Source: Gymnopilus junonius (Eukaryota; Basidiomycota; Agaricomycetes; Agaricales; Galerinaceae). From it: DNA of 46,215 bases. How positions within the stretch are numbered: position 1 is the first letter of the stretch; each line of letters begins with the position of its first letter. This document shows, in pieces, positions 1-11,451 of the stretch. Below the pieces are notes generated by a model that searched no databases, was not told the DNA's origin, and saw only the letters and a list, made by a program, of their open reading frames with translations. Position numbers and translations under genes: made by a program. The stretch is from contig JADNYJ010000265.1 of assembly GCA_015501075.1 (NCBI GenBank), positions 1-46,215 on the forward strand, written 5' to 3'.

Positions 1-1160
1 TAGAGGCTGTCTCATCTGGTCCGCGTGGTAATAATTTGAATGAAATCGGACAGGATATGGATGTGGGTGTGTGGTTGTAGATGGGCGGGAACGAGCACCA
101 CGGGCGAATTGGGATTATTGCCATTCATTTCAGCGTCAACATCGCTGTTGGCGTTGGGTACCCTCCGACCCAATCCAGAACGCCTCCCTGTATCTGCGCA
201 AGACAAAGAAAACCCCCAGCCCACTAGCAGGTTCCGTCCCAGGCCCAAGAGGAGACCAGGAGTCAGGCCTCAGGACGCACACCGGAACCTAGAACCCTTC
301 TCCTCTCTCAGGTCTCTTCGAGTCACATCTTCCTGCCGCCAATGGTACGCCCTCCTCGCCTTCTCCTTGTTCTTCTTTGGAAACTTTTCATTCCTAGGGC
401 GCACTTCAATTCCAGGAACTTGAGCTCTTGTTGAACAATCCATGTTGGTAGCTGGACGCGTCTTAAGCTGTCTCTTGGTATGGACGGCGGTGCAGTCGCC
501 GCGCAGAAAGGGTACGATGAAATTATAAAGTCGGGATCGTGCATGTGGCAGCAGCAGCAATGAAAAGGCGACGGGTAATGCCAATGCGCTGGCAAAGTTG
601 AATGGAGTCCTCGGCAGAATGATGGTCTATGAAAGAAAAGAAAAGAATGAAGGCCAGCTTAACATTGGCAGGGAAGAAAAGGATAGAGATAAGAAAAAGA
701 ACGGCAAGCATACCTGTTTTTTGTAGGCACCGATGTTGATGAGCCCCGAACACCAGGAGGACGGAAAGGACGCGAACGTGGAATGTAGTTGGTAGTTGAA
801 TTCACAAGCGGCACGGAGAACGACACCTTCGCCTTGACGGCGACTACAAGGCGGTGCTGTGGAGCAGGGCGGCTTGGCTGTGTCGAACGGGTGCCACGGA
901 GAAACATCCAAAAGATCTTGAAAACACTTTTGATGGGCAATGACTAGGGCTGGATAGGGCAGATACACAGGGAGGATAGCTCTGTTAACAACGGGGCCAC
1001 CTCAGACTCCTGTGTCCTAGAACTTAAAATTGGAGAGCTGAATAAACTCACTGAGCTGGCCGACCTTCATCCACCCCAGGCTGACTCGACATCAAGTTGA
1101 GAAGCTGATCGAAACGGTAGTCAGACTTAAATCACGGAAGCAGGAAGATGGTTAACTCAC

Positions 1161-1602
1161 GTAGCTGTCGATCCACGACATAGACGTCGAAGTGGCAGCA
1201 GGAGTGGCTGTCTTCCCATTTCCAGCTGTACTCCTCCTCCGTGTCACATTTTCGAGCATCGTATTCGAGTGGGGGTCGGAACTCCCGAGGCAAGCTTAGC
1301 ACGCCTGTAAAGATATCCAGGTCAGCAACGTGTAAGTGAATAGATATTGAATATTAGCAATAGAGCGCACCTTTGTCTCCTCTCGATTCCTGCGGACTAT
1401 CGTGTCTGAAGTCGACAAGGGTCCTACATGTTGGTGGGAAGTTTTGTGGGCCACAGTATCGATCGAGGAGGAGAATGTGTTGGCAGTAGGTCAGCGGGTT
1501 GCCAGAACAGAGGAGGAAAGCGCTGACGTCGGAGGCTTAGAGGACCAGCGTGCCCATCGTTGATGACGATGAGCTCGTATTTGGCTATATGTGGCATGGG
1601 CC
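1161..1602 (-). CDS. Possible exons of an unrecognised minus-strand gene
   Basis: I do not recognise the product. Reading the minus strand, an open stretch ends at a donor GTGCGC at 1370. A 66-base intron follows, ending in TTTACAG at 1305. The next exon, about 1304-1161, is open and Cys/Trp/acid-rich (it contains KCDTEEEYSWKWED) and ends at a donor GTGAGT at 1160. More minus-strand open stretches with intron-like borders lie at about 659-940 and 270-600, so a multi-exon gene may run leftwards to the window edge. The frames were not joined into one convincing protein, and the start near 1598 (MPHIAKYE) closes after 57 codons unless spliced. Low confidence. Confidence 0.25.
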
Positions 1603-2680
1603 TCTACCTGGCAGCACCGGCGTAACTCGGCAACCTTGATTCCCAGCTCCTTGTCGCTCGACCTTTTCACTTCATCACGGAAGAGCGGTTGTTACCTGCT
1701 ACAATCTAACTTCCTCTACATCGCCTCCCAGGACATATTAAACCGTCTCGACTTTCCCATGTTCCCTCTCCTGCGTCATCATGTTTCCACTGGTCGGGTT
1801 ACACTGCGATCCAAGTTTAGACGCTTGATGCTTTCTTCAACTTCCAATTCCTCACCAGTTGTCACCTCCCGTCTTCTTTCCTATACTTTATCTGAAACAT
1901 AAATGCGCCGCGGGGTTTTATATTTCCGATCGCTCAACCAGGGGTATCTGCTGTATGTAAGTTGTCTCGAGGTTGAGTTCCGTGCCCTGTTCTGGTGCGT
2001 TTCTCCATTCAGCTGCCGAGGTACTCGAGTCTTACTGGGCGCTCTTGTATTCATCGTCATTGGGACAATTGACCCCTGTAATGGCGGTACAAGTGGGTAA
2101 GCTTCGACATTACTCCTGTTCTTTCCAATAATATCACGTTCACTTATCCATGCATCTAGACAAACTCAAAACTCTTGAAAGTCATCCGAATCTGATCGGA
2201 ATTCAAAGTTCTAACTCCAGAGTCCCATACTTCCATTCTCAAAGCCCTCACATCACCTCATATATCTCATATGTCTTTCTCACTTCCCCATCTACATAGA
2301 AGGTTCTGTCTCCAAGTGTTGATATTTTGGATTTCAGCCTACGTACGTTCTTTCAAAAGGCCCCTCCTGACTTCCTTGATCTGATTGTGATTACGCTTCC
2401 ATCCCAGTATCTGCATCAGAAATCAATATCCTATGATGGACGGAAACAGGGAGTAGCCACGCTCAACTTGAAATTTAAGCCTTAAACTTGAAGCGATGCA
2501 ACGGCTCTCCTGTTCCTGTTGCCAGTTGGTCTTGTCATCCCTGCTTGCTCTAAAGGCATGTCAAGCTCGCCACTGTTTATTCCTCCCGATATTGTCAGGA
2601 CGTAAGGATCTCGACTTGTCGCTCGTCAAAGGCGCACTGACATACCCTCCTTTCAACCTATTAATTTGCGCGGATATGTA
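1603..2680. other. Stretch without a supportable gene
   Basis: Short plus-strand open frames (1591-1902, 1903-2100, 2496-2681) show no recognisable domain or consistent splice structure. The right part may hold the lost 5' exon of the DUF6534-type gene that follows, since that gene lacks a convincing start codon. Confidence 0.4.
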
Positions 2681-2685
2681 GTGTG

Positions 2686-4253
2686 GGACCTTTAGTAAGC
2701 TATCGAGGCGATAGAGCGCTCCTTTCCTTGCTACTAGATCCTGAACCCTGGTTGATCACGAATGTAACTTCAATTCCCAGGTTGTCAGCTACCTTCTGCA
2801 CTGGGGCCTATTCGGGACGCTCACAACTCAAGTTTGTACGTCCCTCCCCCTCTTCCCTTATCCTCCCTCCATACCTCCCATACCTCGCTCGCCTTAGCAC
2901 GCTGACATCCCTCCCTTCTCCACCAGATCTCTTCTTCATCGAATTTCCATATGACTCGCACGGCCTCAAAACTCTCGGTATACCACCTACCTAGCCAAGG
3001 TCGCTCAGACCTTCCTCATCACCGAATCCGATTTCCGCGCTTTCTAACCAGGGTACGGACAAGTTGATGCAGTGGAGAATGAGAAACGATGTGGTTCTCG
3101 GGGTTCGTGCTGAGTTCGTTGAGTGCGTTTGGGCTTTTTATTTCATTGTTTCTTCCTTTAATCTTTTCTCCGATTACGTTGGTTGCCTCTATTCCCTCGA
3201 TTCCAATGGTTTCTTACATTCCTCCACTTCCTTCATTCTTTGTTTTGGAATTCAATTTGACTTCATTTGACGAAATCAACCTGACTGGACTAATTCCGCC
3301 ATCATATAGTCGTTTGCGTCGTCCAGCTCTTCTACGCCAATCACATCCGCACTGCGGGCCCAAGCTCGCGCATACTGCCCTACTGTATCTCCCTTGTGGG
3401 TCAGCTCTATTTCTCCTTATAAGTACCGGAATTTTAATTCCTTCACACCTCTTACCAGCTCGCCCTGACCCAACTTGGAGGAGGGATAGCGACGGGGGTC
3501 ATCGCACATCAAGCGCATTTGCTGACGAACCTCTTTGGGCGCAAGTTCTATATCGCAACTGGGGTATGTCCGTCCTTCCATTTCTTCACTGTTCCGAAAC
3601 GTCTTGAGTAACAAACTCCCTTCCAATTGCTCGTTATTCCCCTATTCTGTTTGCTAGTTATGGAATGGAGCATCGCTTGTGTGTGATATTCTCATAGCAG
3701 GTGCTATGATTATTTCATATGTTCGTAAATCCATTCAATTTCCCTGCTACTTCTCATTGGTAACCCTCCTTAGCTATCGCGTCCCACCACACAATGGAAC
3801 GGCGCACGTAAGATCATCAAGAACCTCATCCAACTGACCACTGAAACCGGAACATTAATGGGTCAGTCAGCTTACAGCATTGCTAGCGCTCAACACTCCC
3901 AGAAACTCACGGCCCGCTCTTCGCTCTTCCTTCTAGTAACCATCACCATCATCAACCTCACTCTATCCCTCCTCTCTGCCTCCTCATCCACCATCACCTC
4001 TCCAAAACCAACAGTTGCCTACCTCCAAACCAGCTCTGGCATCCTCGCAAAGATCTACTCCACCACCATGATGGCCTTCCTCAACTCACGCGTCCCCCTC
4101 CTCAGTCCGTCCAGAAAAGGGGGAAAGCAAGATGAGTTCGGGACGATTTCGTCTGATATCCGGATTCCAAGGAGAAAGTTCGGTGGGATCACTACTACTA
4201 CTACCACCACCACCACCACTACTACTGCGGATGTGGTGGATAGTAAAGGATGA
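2686..4253 (+). pseudogene. DUF6534-family multi-pass membrane protein, disrupted
   Basis: Eight exon segments can be read: to 2694, 2781-2835, 2927-about 3090, 3310-3395, 3459-3563, 3658-3720, 3774-3861 and 3937-4253. Translated in order they follow the basidiomycete DUF6534 pattern (function unknown, about seven membrane helices). Landmarks are VVSYLLHWGLFGTLTTQV, VAQTFLITESDF, VVCVVQLFYANHIRT, LTQLGGGIATGV, LWNGASLVCDILIAGAM, IIKNLIQLTTETGTLM, and a last helix before ILAKIYSTTMMAFLNSR. The last five introns have good GT-AG borders and consistent phases. Two lesions sit in the third segment: a frame change near 2975 and an in-frame TAA at 3045. The join from there to 3310 is unclear and no convincing first exon or ATG was found. 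I call it a pseudogene, though a sequencing error at 2975 cannot be excluded. The tail is Thr-rich from an ACT/ACC microsatellite at about 4192-4225. Confidence 0.75.
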
Positions 4254-4613
4254 ATAAGAGGAGTGGCGACGGGGCATGGATCGACGGGTTCATGGTTACG
4301 GCTGTTGATGAGGCCGAGTGGGATGCGAGTGGGATGGTTAAGGTGAGTATATTCTTTTCTCTCGGCATAGGACTGCCGTTGACTACTTTTTCTTTTTGCA
4401 TGTTCACTTAGAATAAGAGGCAGAATGTGTAATTAAGAACTTGTATCAATCTCAAGTGGTCAAAGGGATACAGTCGGGATGTACTGTTTATTTATTATTG
4501 CTGTATTATGTATACAGCACATGGGTCAGCGTGATCATGATGTCCGTGCTCATTTTTCGTTTCGGTTTTCCCATTGAGAAGACGTTAAATCAAAAATTAC
4601 TTGAAATCGATAC

Positions 4614-5602
4614 TCAAGCACGCCCCTGGGTGCACTGACTTTTGTGATTCTTCCAGTCCGTCTTCTGGCACTCCCGAGAGCAGTATTTCACTGCCTTACA
4701 CCCCGCGCAGACTTTCAGATCTGATTGATTGTCTATCCCGCATGTCGTACAGCTATCCCGGTTGGCTTCCCGCACGATTTGTTTATTTCCTACGGAGGAT
4801 ATGTCCTATTAACAATCAGAGAGATATTGAAGGAAAGGACGTACTGTATTTCTCTAGATTGGTAATAGTACGATCCGTTCTATCTAATACGTCGTAAAAA
4901 TATGTCAGGTTATCTTCCAAGACGGAAGGGGAGTTGGTTTGGGAACCTTTGAACGGATATTTCCAGTTCTGCAGCGAGAGCGGATTGGTATACGGGTCCA
5001 GTGGATCCTTCGCAGCCTCTTCTATAAAAATATGAGTGATAGAGTACTCTAAAAGAATCCATCAGTCAACTCACCCCGAATCTTCCTAACCATCTTCTCA
5101 TCCTCAATCAATGTCGCCATCCGATTGACCACATTATCCTTGAGGAACTTTTTGACAATCTCCAGCATCCCCATCGGACAATCGAGCCAGATCCGATGAC
5201 TTGCACCTCCAATATTCACGGCGCCCCGGCCAATCCCTCTTCTTCACCACAAACAGATCGCCTCTATAGAATGGCTTCGGACCAGGATGCTTCGGATCGA
5301 CACCAACCACGCGCGCGACGGATCGGTTGATGGGGAGCTGGACGTTGATGTTGAAATAAACGATGTACGTTCCGTTCAGAGATCGCTCGAGTGGTTTGAC
5401 ACGACGATGGGGTTGACTCGCGTATCGTTGATGCATTTGCCGTAGGAGGCGCGGAGGTTGAGGGCGGTGGTGGAGGAGTACCCGTGTGGGTGGTTGGCAC
5501 CTTCTTGGCTGAACTCCATGAGAGCGAAGCGGGTGAGTCTTCGTCGGCGGGGAAGATGAGGACGTTGCGGGAAACAGTGTCGAGTGGGTTGCGTGTGGTC
5601 AT
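4614..5602 (-). pseudogene. MYND zinc-finger protein with frame breaks in exon 1
   Basis: Three exons read on the minus strand: 5602-5075, 5021-4845 and 4789-4614, with introns of about 53 and 55 bases. The last exon encodes a complete MYND finger: CTTC, then CAGC, YCSRECQKTDW, H and C. This matches the C-x2-C...C-x2-C...C-x3-C...H-x3-C ligand pattern of a protein-interaction domain. The N-terminal body (starts MTTRNPLDTVSRNVLIF; includes NGTYIVYF and LPINRSVARVVGVDP) resembles basidiomycete-only proteins of unknown function. Exon 1 reads through only if the frame changes three times, near 5545, 5425 and 5220. The last change falls at a GGGG run. Exons 2 and 3 are clean. This is either a young pseudogene or an intact gene with single-base sequencing errors. 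Confidence 0.75.
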
Positions 5603-6688
5603 GATGGCGCAATCTGGCGTGGGCGTAGATCGGATCGTGTATATAGAGTTGGACAGGAGAGAAGTAAGAAGGGGGAGAAATCGATTGAAATCGATCGATC
5701 GCAGGAGGAAAGATTGGACAATTGAATCTAATCCTAGAGCAGCAACTTTTATCGTAAATAGAAACCTATATTAGAGAACAATAAGTCTTACAGTTACAGT
5801 ATAGGAACAAAGCCCACCAGTCCACGAACTTAGGAGGTTGACATACGAGAAATTCAGCCAAAATACGAGAATAAATGCAGAAACATGCAGTCGGACGATG
5901 TTGGCGGAGAGACTTGGGATATACAAGCCGAGGTGTATAGGAAAGATGAAGGAGGCGTCGACTTGGAAGGAGAAAGCGTATGCACTAAAAATAGAGCTGG
6001 GTCCGGATGTCCCAGCAACGCCTTAAACCTTTGCCACACGTGATCTTGTGATGCTGCCGAGTCTGCCGAGTCCGAACTCCCGACGCTTTCGCCTTGCTCC
6101 CTATCACCCAACTTCCGCTTCCCAGAGCCAGCATGGTCTTCCTCTGAAAAATGGCTTATGGTTGTCTCTCGTCCTTTCTATGGTGCACATTTATTTCTAC
6201 ACTCCTATTATCCTTGATTTACATTGAAGATTTCTAGAGATAAAGCATTGACGGACAACACGTCAAGTTCTTAACTCACTATCGGTGTAGTGGGGCGAAA
6301 TGTGATAGACATAGGACCACAGATTCTTTATTTACGGTGGTGTGTGCTTCAAGTGTTGACGGAACGCTACAATTACCTAGAATAGCAGGCGATTAATCTT
6401 TCCGTATTTGGAGTCCGCGGATTGTAGTTGTCGAGGTCGCGTCAGTCCAGACCGAACAAAGTGGGTTTGACAATCGCATTCCATGCCAGCACAGCAACAC
6501 CCAGAATTTTTGAAGTCACTGGAAAGAATTGGGGCATTTTTTATGGCGACTTGGGCCATCAACGACCGCGGTGGAGCTACTGGGTTACTCTCATGCTTGT
6601 CGTCGTCTTGTGTATTCCTTGAGTTTGAAATATCGGTCATCGACACTACTTACAATTTGTGCTGTCTATCTGGGGATATCACTACAAT
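5603..6688. other. Intergenic stretch left of inverted-repeat arm A
   Basis: No gene with consistent splicing was found. A CACGTGAT E-box-like site lies near 6039. Short open frames at 5854-6111 (-) and 6377-6646 (-) show no family features. The left part may carry the promoter of the MYND gene, whose start is at 5602. Confidence 0.4.
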
Positions 6689-7121
6689 CTCTGATTCACG
6701 ATCCTCCATGCCTTTATGTGTGGTGGAATTCTCCTTGTTGTCTTTGTAACTGAAATGATTATGACTTTTCTGCATGGGTATATAGTCCTTCTATCCTTCG
6801 TTCCAGCCCCAAGTATCACCTTATATTTAAAGGCAGGTATGCTCAAACCGTCATATGTAAACTTTCATGTTTTAATATTAGGGTTAAGTGACTAAGGAAC
6901 CATCAATTCTCGCATCGAAATTAGAAGTCCAATTATTTAGCTGTGCTTACTTATCATGACCTTTACCCTCGGGCGTCTTCGGTGGTCTCTATTTCAGTGT
7001 TTCTCTCAACCCAACTGCTTTACAGCTCGAAAACTGCCTTAATATGCTCTCCAGGTGCGGGTCCGACATTGATTTGACCTCGATATCTGCTTACCATGTA
7101 CAATCAAGGTACTCTACCAAC

Positions 7122-8736
7122 ATGACATCACTCCCTCCGTCTGCTCCTATCGAAACTATCCCACCGGAACTTCTGGCCGATATCTTCCGCCGGGTTTACG
7201 AGGACCACAAGGCGTTCCCACCCCTCGAGTTTTTCGAACGATTTCTTTCTTATCCTGAAACTGACAACGTCAATGAACAAGATCTCCAAAATGCCGATAC
7301 AGAACGAGCAATCGCAGAAGACCGACGGGAAGTATCTACGTTTGTCACTATCCAGCCAAACATCTTCTACACTGCTGCAATGCCCAATCTTTTTCCATAT
7401 GCTTTAGCAGCTGTTAGCCCTACTTGGGAAGCAGTTTTATCATCGTCTCCTGAGTACTGGACCCGCCTAGTGCTCTTCATTGGTGCGGATTCTACTCCCG
7501 TCGAACAGGCTCAAAGGTATATTGAGTGGTCGTGTGGCTTACCAATCGATGTGTTCATTTTGAACAAAAATCCTGGAGGGCGCTGGTCTCCCAATCGTAT
7601 GGGCGAAAAGGAAACACTCAGTGCTTTTATTCAGCTCTTGCAGCCTCACATGGAGCGTTGCCGTAGTTTTCACATTGAAGTCTTCATGCATTCCTCGTTG
7701 CCGACACTTGATTTCATCTCCGATCGTGCGACTCTATTGCGCTCACTGTACATGCTGCCAATTATCGGTAACTTGGATGACTGGGATATGGAGACGGAAG
7801 TGGATCAAGTGCAGACAGACTCTGTCGTGCATTCTCATCCACATTTACAGACCATGACCATCGACGGCCGAACTTTTCTTCAAGCATTAAACAACCCTCC
7901 TCCTTGGTTTACATATCAACAGCAACTGCGACACCTTCACATTGAAGGGTTCAGGTACGAACACCTCCGTCTTCCACTTAGCGCCACTCTAGCCCATATT
8001 TCCACCAAAATGAATCGCACTCTCGTCTCACTCTCACTCTCCCGCTTACCCTTCAAAATCGATACAAAAGCCTCGAAGCCGACTCGTACACTCTCGAAAA
8101 CCTGAATTATCTCTCCCTGAAAAGCCTCCAGCCCAGTGGCATCTCGGAACTGTTCCGCCTCACCCACCTTCCTGAACTGATGATCCTCAAATTCCAACAC
8201 TGTTTCGGCATCCAACCGATATCTTTCAATACATCGATACCAACGTCCCAGTCCTCATATTCCACGGCTACGGTACCGACTCTCTGGAACTCTCTCCGCC
8301 GCCATTTTCGGACGATTTCGATGCCTATGCCAGATCAGCCTTGCCTGGCCAAGCTCCTCATGCAGATATGATACCTCTTCTTTCAGGATGGGAGGGCTAC
8401 ATCCTATGTCTGACGAATTCCCAAACACCCTTCGACCTCCTCATTGAGGCATTTTCCATGACAATTGAGGCGGAGGGGGATGGGACGGGTGCGGTGATGT
8501 GTTCCAGTATGCAGAAGCTCATACTTGAAAGATGCCCATCGCCTTCGTTTGGTGTGGTGAAGAAAATGATTGAAACTCGGAATCGGAGGGTCAATTATGA
8601 TGATCCGGATTGGAAGACGCAAGATTACGATGCACCGGCAATCCTGACGCTTGCGTTTGATAAATGTGAGCCACGCTGGACGACGGAGGAAATCAAATGG
8701 GTGAAAGAGAGGGTCGTTGAGTTTGATTGGACATAG
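7122..8736 (+). pseudogene. F-box-like protein, arm A copy with two 1-bp deletions
   Basis: This is the duplicate of the intact gene at 44172-45788 (-). The N-terminus has an F-box-like helix, IETIPPELLADIFRRVYEDH, the kind that docks SCF ubiquitin-ligase adaptors; the rest is a basidiomycete F-box/LRR-type body. The ATG at 7122 matches the arm B start; an upstream in-frame ATG at 7044 probably lies in a 5' UTR with an intron. The copy is two bases shorter than arm B. One A is missing from an A5 run at 8066-8069, and one C is missing from a CCC run at 8216-8217. The first deletion brings a stop at 8103-8105, truncating the protein to about 327 residues; the second restores yet another frame to 8736. 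Elsewhere the copies are nearly identical, so the break is either very recent or a homopolymer sequencing error. Confidence 0.85.
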
Positions 8737-8787
8737 ATGGGTAAGTCACTAGTCACTAATTACTTTTCCCTTATTCTTTTTCTACCG

Positions 8788-9900
8788 TCATGTCAAGGCA
8801 GTTTTGCTAAGCGTACGATTTATTACAATTATCTGAGCAGAAATTGTGGTAAATCGATACTGTGCTACCCATCGCACTAATCTAATCTTCGTCCTTGCCA
8901 AACCCAATATCATTGTTGACGAAGACTTGGCCGGGGAGATTGAGATTGTCACAAAGAGCGGGAGGGGGTGGGTGAGATGGAGAATTAGATGGGCAGGATA
9001 CGTATTACACCCAGCATCTTGGAAGCGACGAGGGTGTGTGTATTGTGGTTGATGAACTGGAGATGGTGAACTTGAAGGTGAGGGGAAGCCCATATCGAGG
9101 TTGTAATGGAAATCTTGAAGCTACGTTGAGTTCGATATCGAGAATAAGACATGTCGACTGACGCAAACTACATACCTTAGTCGCAGCAATGCGGGATTAC
9201 CCCTGTTGCGTGTCACCGACGACGATATCTTCCTCTTCCTCTTCCACTGAGACCACCGACACACGCGCATGCACAGAGTGGAAATGGTGGTAAAGATCGT
9301 ACATAGGTACGTGAGGCGCAGTAAGGGTTGAGAATTTAACGAGAATCTAAAAACAGACATTTGGTTCAATCTCGAGCATGAGATCATCCCAACTAACGTT
9401 AACGTGAACACACCTTCAAGTTACAGTAACACAGGAGAGTGTGACGGAAATCCGAGGCAGAGATGGTGGCGGAGGGGTGGATGCATGAGGTGAAGCGAAT
9501 GCCAAAACTTTGAGTTTGCAATCCATCTGTGAGTTGGCATTCAGTCCAATCTCAAGCAAAAAATCATGCCAACTGACGCAGTAGCGAAGCCAACGATCCC
9601 ATCCTCTCTTGGCGCAGTGAAGCAGACAGAAGATGACAGCACATCCTCAGGCCCCAAGATCGTCACATCCGCATCCATGTCCTCCTCCTCCTCCTTAACG
9701 GCACTAACGGCGCCGAAATCGAAGGCTTGAAAGACGGGAATAACGTCAGTCGAAACAGCGGGTACTTCATTCCATGGCTCGAGCGATTTGAACCGTTGTG
9801 GACGGCGTGGAGGTACAGGCCAAGTTTGTCAGAGGATGAGTTCGAAGTCGAAGGTGTCGGTGAGGGAGCGGGCTAGGGTATCGATACGTTGCTGTTAAGG
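8788..9900 (-). CDS. Uncertain conserved gene, arm A copy
   Basis: I do not recognise the product. The minus strand here matches the plus strand at 43018-44120 in arm B. Open stretches include one ending DTFDFELIL, an acidic one (AFDFGAVSAV then a Glu/Asp run), and one with SVEEE...DIVVGDTQQG. Differences between arms in the two acidic runs are multiples of three bases, which favours coding. Two internal stretches (about 9300-9420 and 9480-9600) look like diverged copies of each other, containing STLASPHA / STLTAPHV-like peptides. Splice borders could not be joined into one frame. The part nearest 8788 is almost identical between arms and open on both strands, so its coding strand is undecided. 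Confidence 0.3.
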
Positions 9901-9904
9901 CCGA

Positions 9905-10190
9905 GTTGGGGGAAAAGAGTCCGAGCCGAGAGAAGACGCGTCAGTAAGAGATATCCACGTGATTCTGCCTTATTACCCGCATTGAGTCCTACACCGGGTC
10001 TTGACTCCTACTTTTCTTTTGTTCTCTTCTTCACTCTATTGTCATCACCGACTCGCTATGACCTTATGACCGTGAAATCGGTCCAACTCAAGTCTCAAAC
10101 CATTGACTCACAGTCAAATAGAGGAATGGTGGGAGGGAGGCTCATCCACTGGTACTTAGTCTCTTCTTTCTTTCTACATTATCAAAAGCT
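9905..10190. promoter_or_regulatory. Divergent promoter region of arm A
   Basis: This lies between the minus-strand uncertain gene and the plus-strand RING-like gene. It contains GACGCGTCAG at about 9937 and CCACGTGATTCTGCC at about 9955, that is an ACGCGT core next to a CACGTG E-box. Both cores are conserved in arm B (about 42948-42976). Downstream of about 10065 it shows the same CpG loss as the first exon of the RING-like gene. Function is inferred from position and motif conservation only. Confidence 0.4.
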
Positions 10191-10196
10191 CATGAA

Positions 10197-11420
10197 ATGT
10201 CCTTTGGATCTGTGTATTTCCCTGGAAATCCTTGACTTTCAACTAATATCTACGCTTTTCACACTGCAATGGCTGCACACTCCCCAACTCAATCCAATCC
10301 TGACCGGATCTTGGCTACCATGACTGCATCACAACAGAAATGCACTCTACCCCCTCCCCTCATTCTAGAAAGCATCACAGAAGAAACCACAGGCTCAGAG
10401 TACTACATGGATCTGGGAACCGAATCACCCATGCCTGGTACACCCCATCTCATCAAAGACCAGGCCTTCATGCAGCAATGGGCCATGGCGGGGATCACTA
10501 TTCCAAGGGTGCCAGCATGATGTGCATCTTGGCGTTCATTGTCGTCTTTGGATAGAGAGCGTGAGCGCGCGAAGGTGGTGAGGAGGGATGTGGATGTGGA
10601 TGTGGATGGCGATTGTGGGATTTGGTGAGGAGGTTGTTGTTGTTATAGGTTTCGATCTTCCTTCTGACCTGTTGTTGTAGTTTTGAGTATGCTGTTGTGC
10701 CGTGCAGAACGCTATGCTGTGGAAAGATATTCTGTACTGAACATCTCGCGGATGTACGTCCCGTCTCCCATATAACCCGTCTTTCCTCTCTCTTCAATGC
10801 TAACGCTAACATCACCCCAGTGGCTTCACGGTCCCAACGCGGAAGGACGGTGTCCCAACTGCGAAAACGCCTGCTCCCTAGAAGGGGGCACACTCTCACT
10901 CGCGACTCCTTCTATAAAAAACGCGTCAGCTGCCCCTCAAGCGCACTCAACGGCTCCCAAACCCGAGTTACATTCACTGAAACCCCGTTCTAGCCCCGAA
11001 AGCTCTCAGAGTCAGAGTCAGAGTAAGAAGAAGAAGAACGCTTCTTCGCCTTCCTCACGGGATCATCACGATCAACCTTCTTTCCCCGGATCTTCACCCC
11101 CGCGTCTTCCTCATTCCCACTCTTATTCCCAACTCACTTCAGCCCCGGTGCCTGTACTCACCACCGACCCGACATCATCATCCGCCACCTCGTCCCCAAC
11201 ACTCTCAACAGCTGCATCCCTTGACACCTTCAGCTCCGGTGAGGATGAACCCAGCCCATCACATAAAAAGTCCCTCCAGATAGGCATCGACGTCAGCGCC
11301 GGGAGTAATGCCAATCTCAGCACGACGCTCTTTTCCGCTCCCACTTCATCATGGGGCGCTGCGAGCCGGTTAGTGAGCATCGTGGTGTTTCTTATGTTGG
11401 TGTATAAGGTTTTGTCGTGA
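10197..11420 (+). pseudogene. Membrane-anchored RING-like protein, arm A copy with nonsense mutations
   Basis: This is the duplicate of the gene at 41466-42707 (-). Exons by homology are 10197-10624, 10681-10753 and 10821-11420. The spliced reading gives a RING-variant cluster: CGIC, then LCCGKIFCTEH, then a WLHGPNAEGRCPNC segment. Usual RING spacing is kept, but a Lys stands where the GH histidine normally sits and a His where the next Cys sits. The C-terminus has a tail-anchor-like helix, LVSIVVFLMLVYKVL, suggesting an ER or organelle membrane E3-like protein. Exon 1 is broken: the homologous start codon leads to TGA at 10233 (arm B has CGA), and a second TGA at 10518 also replaces CGA. Most CpGs in exon 1 are lost. 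Exon 3 is open, unlike in arm B. Confidence 0.8.
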
Positions 11421-11451
11421 GGATGAGGACGAGGATGAGGATGAGATGGTC

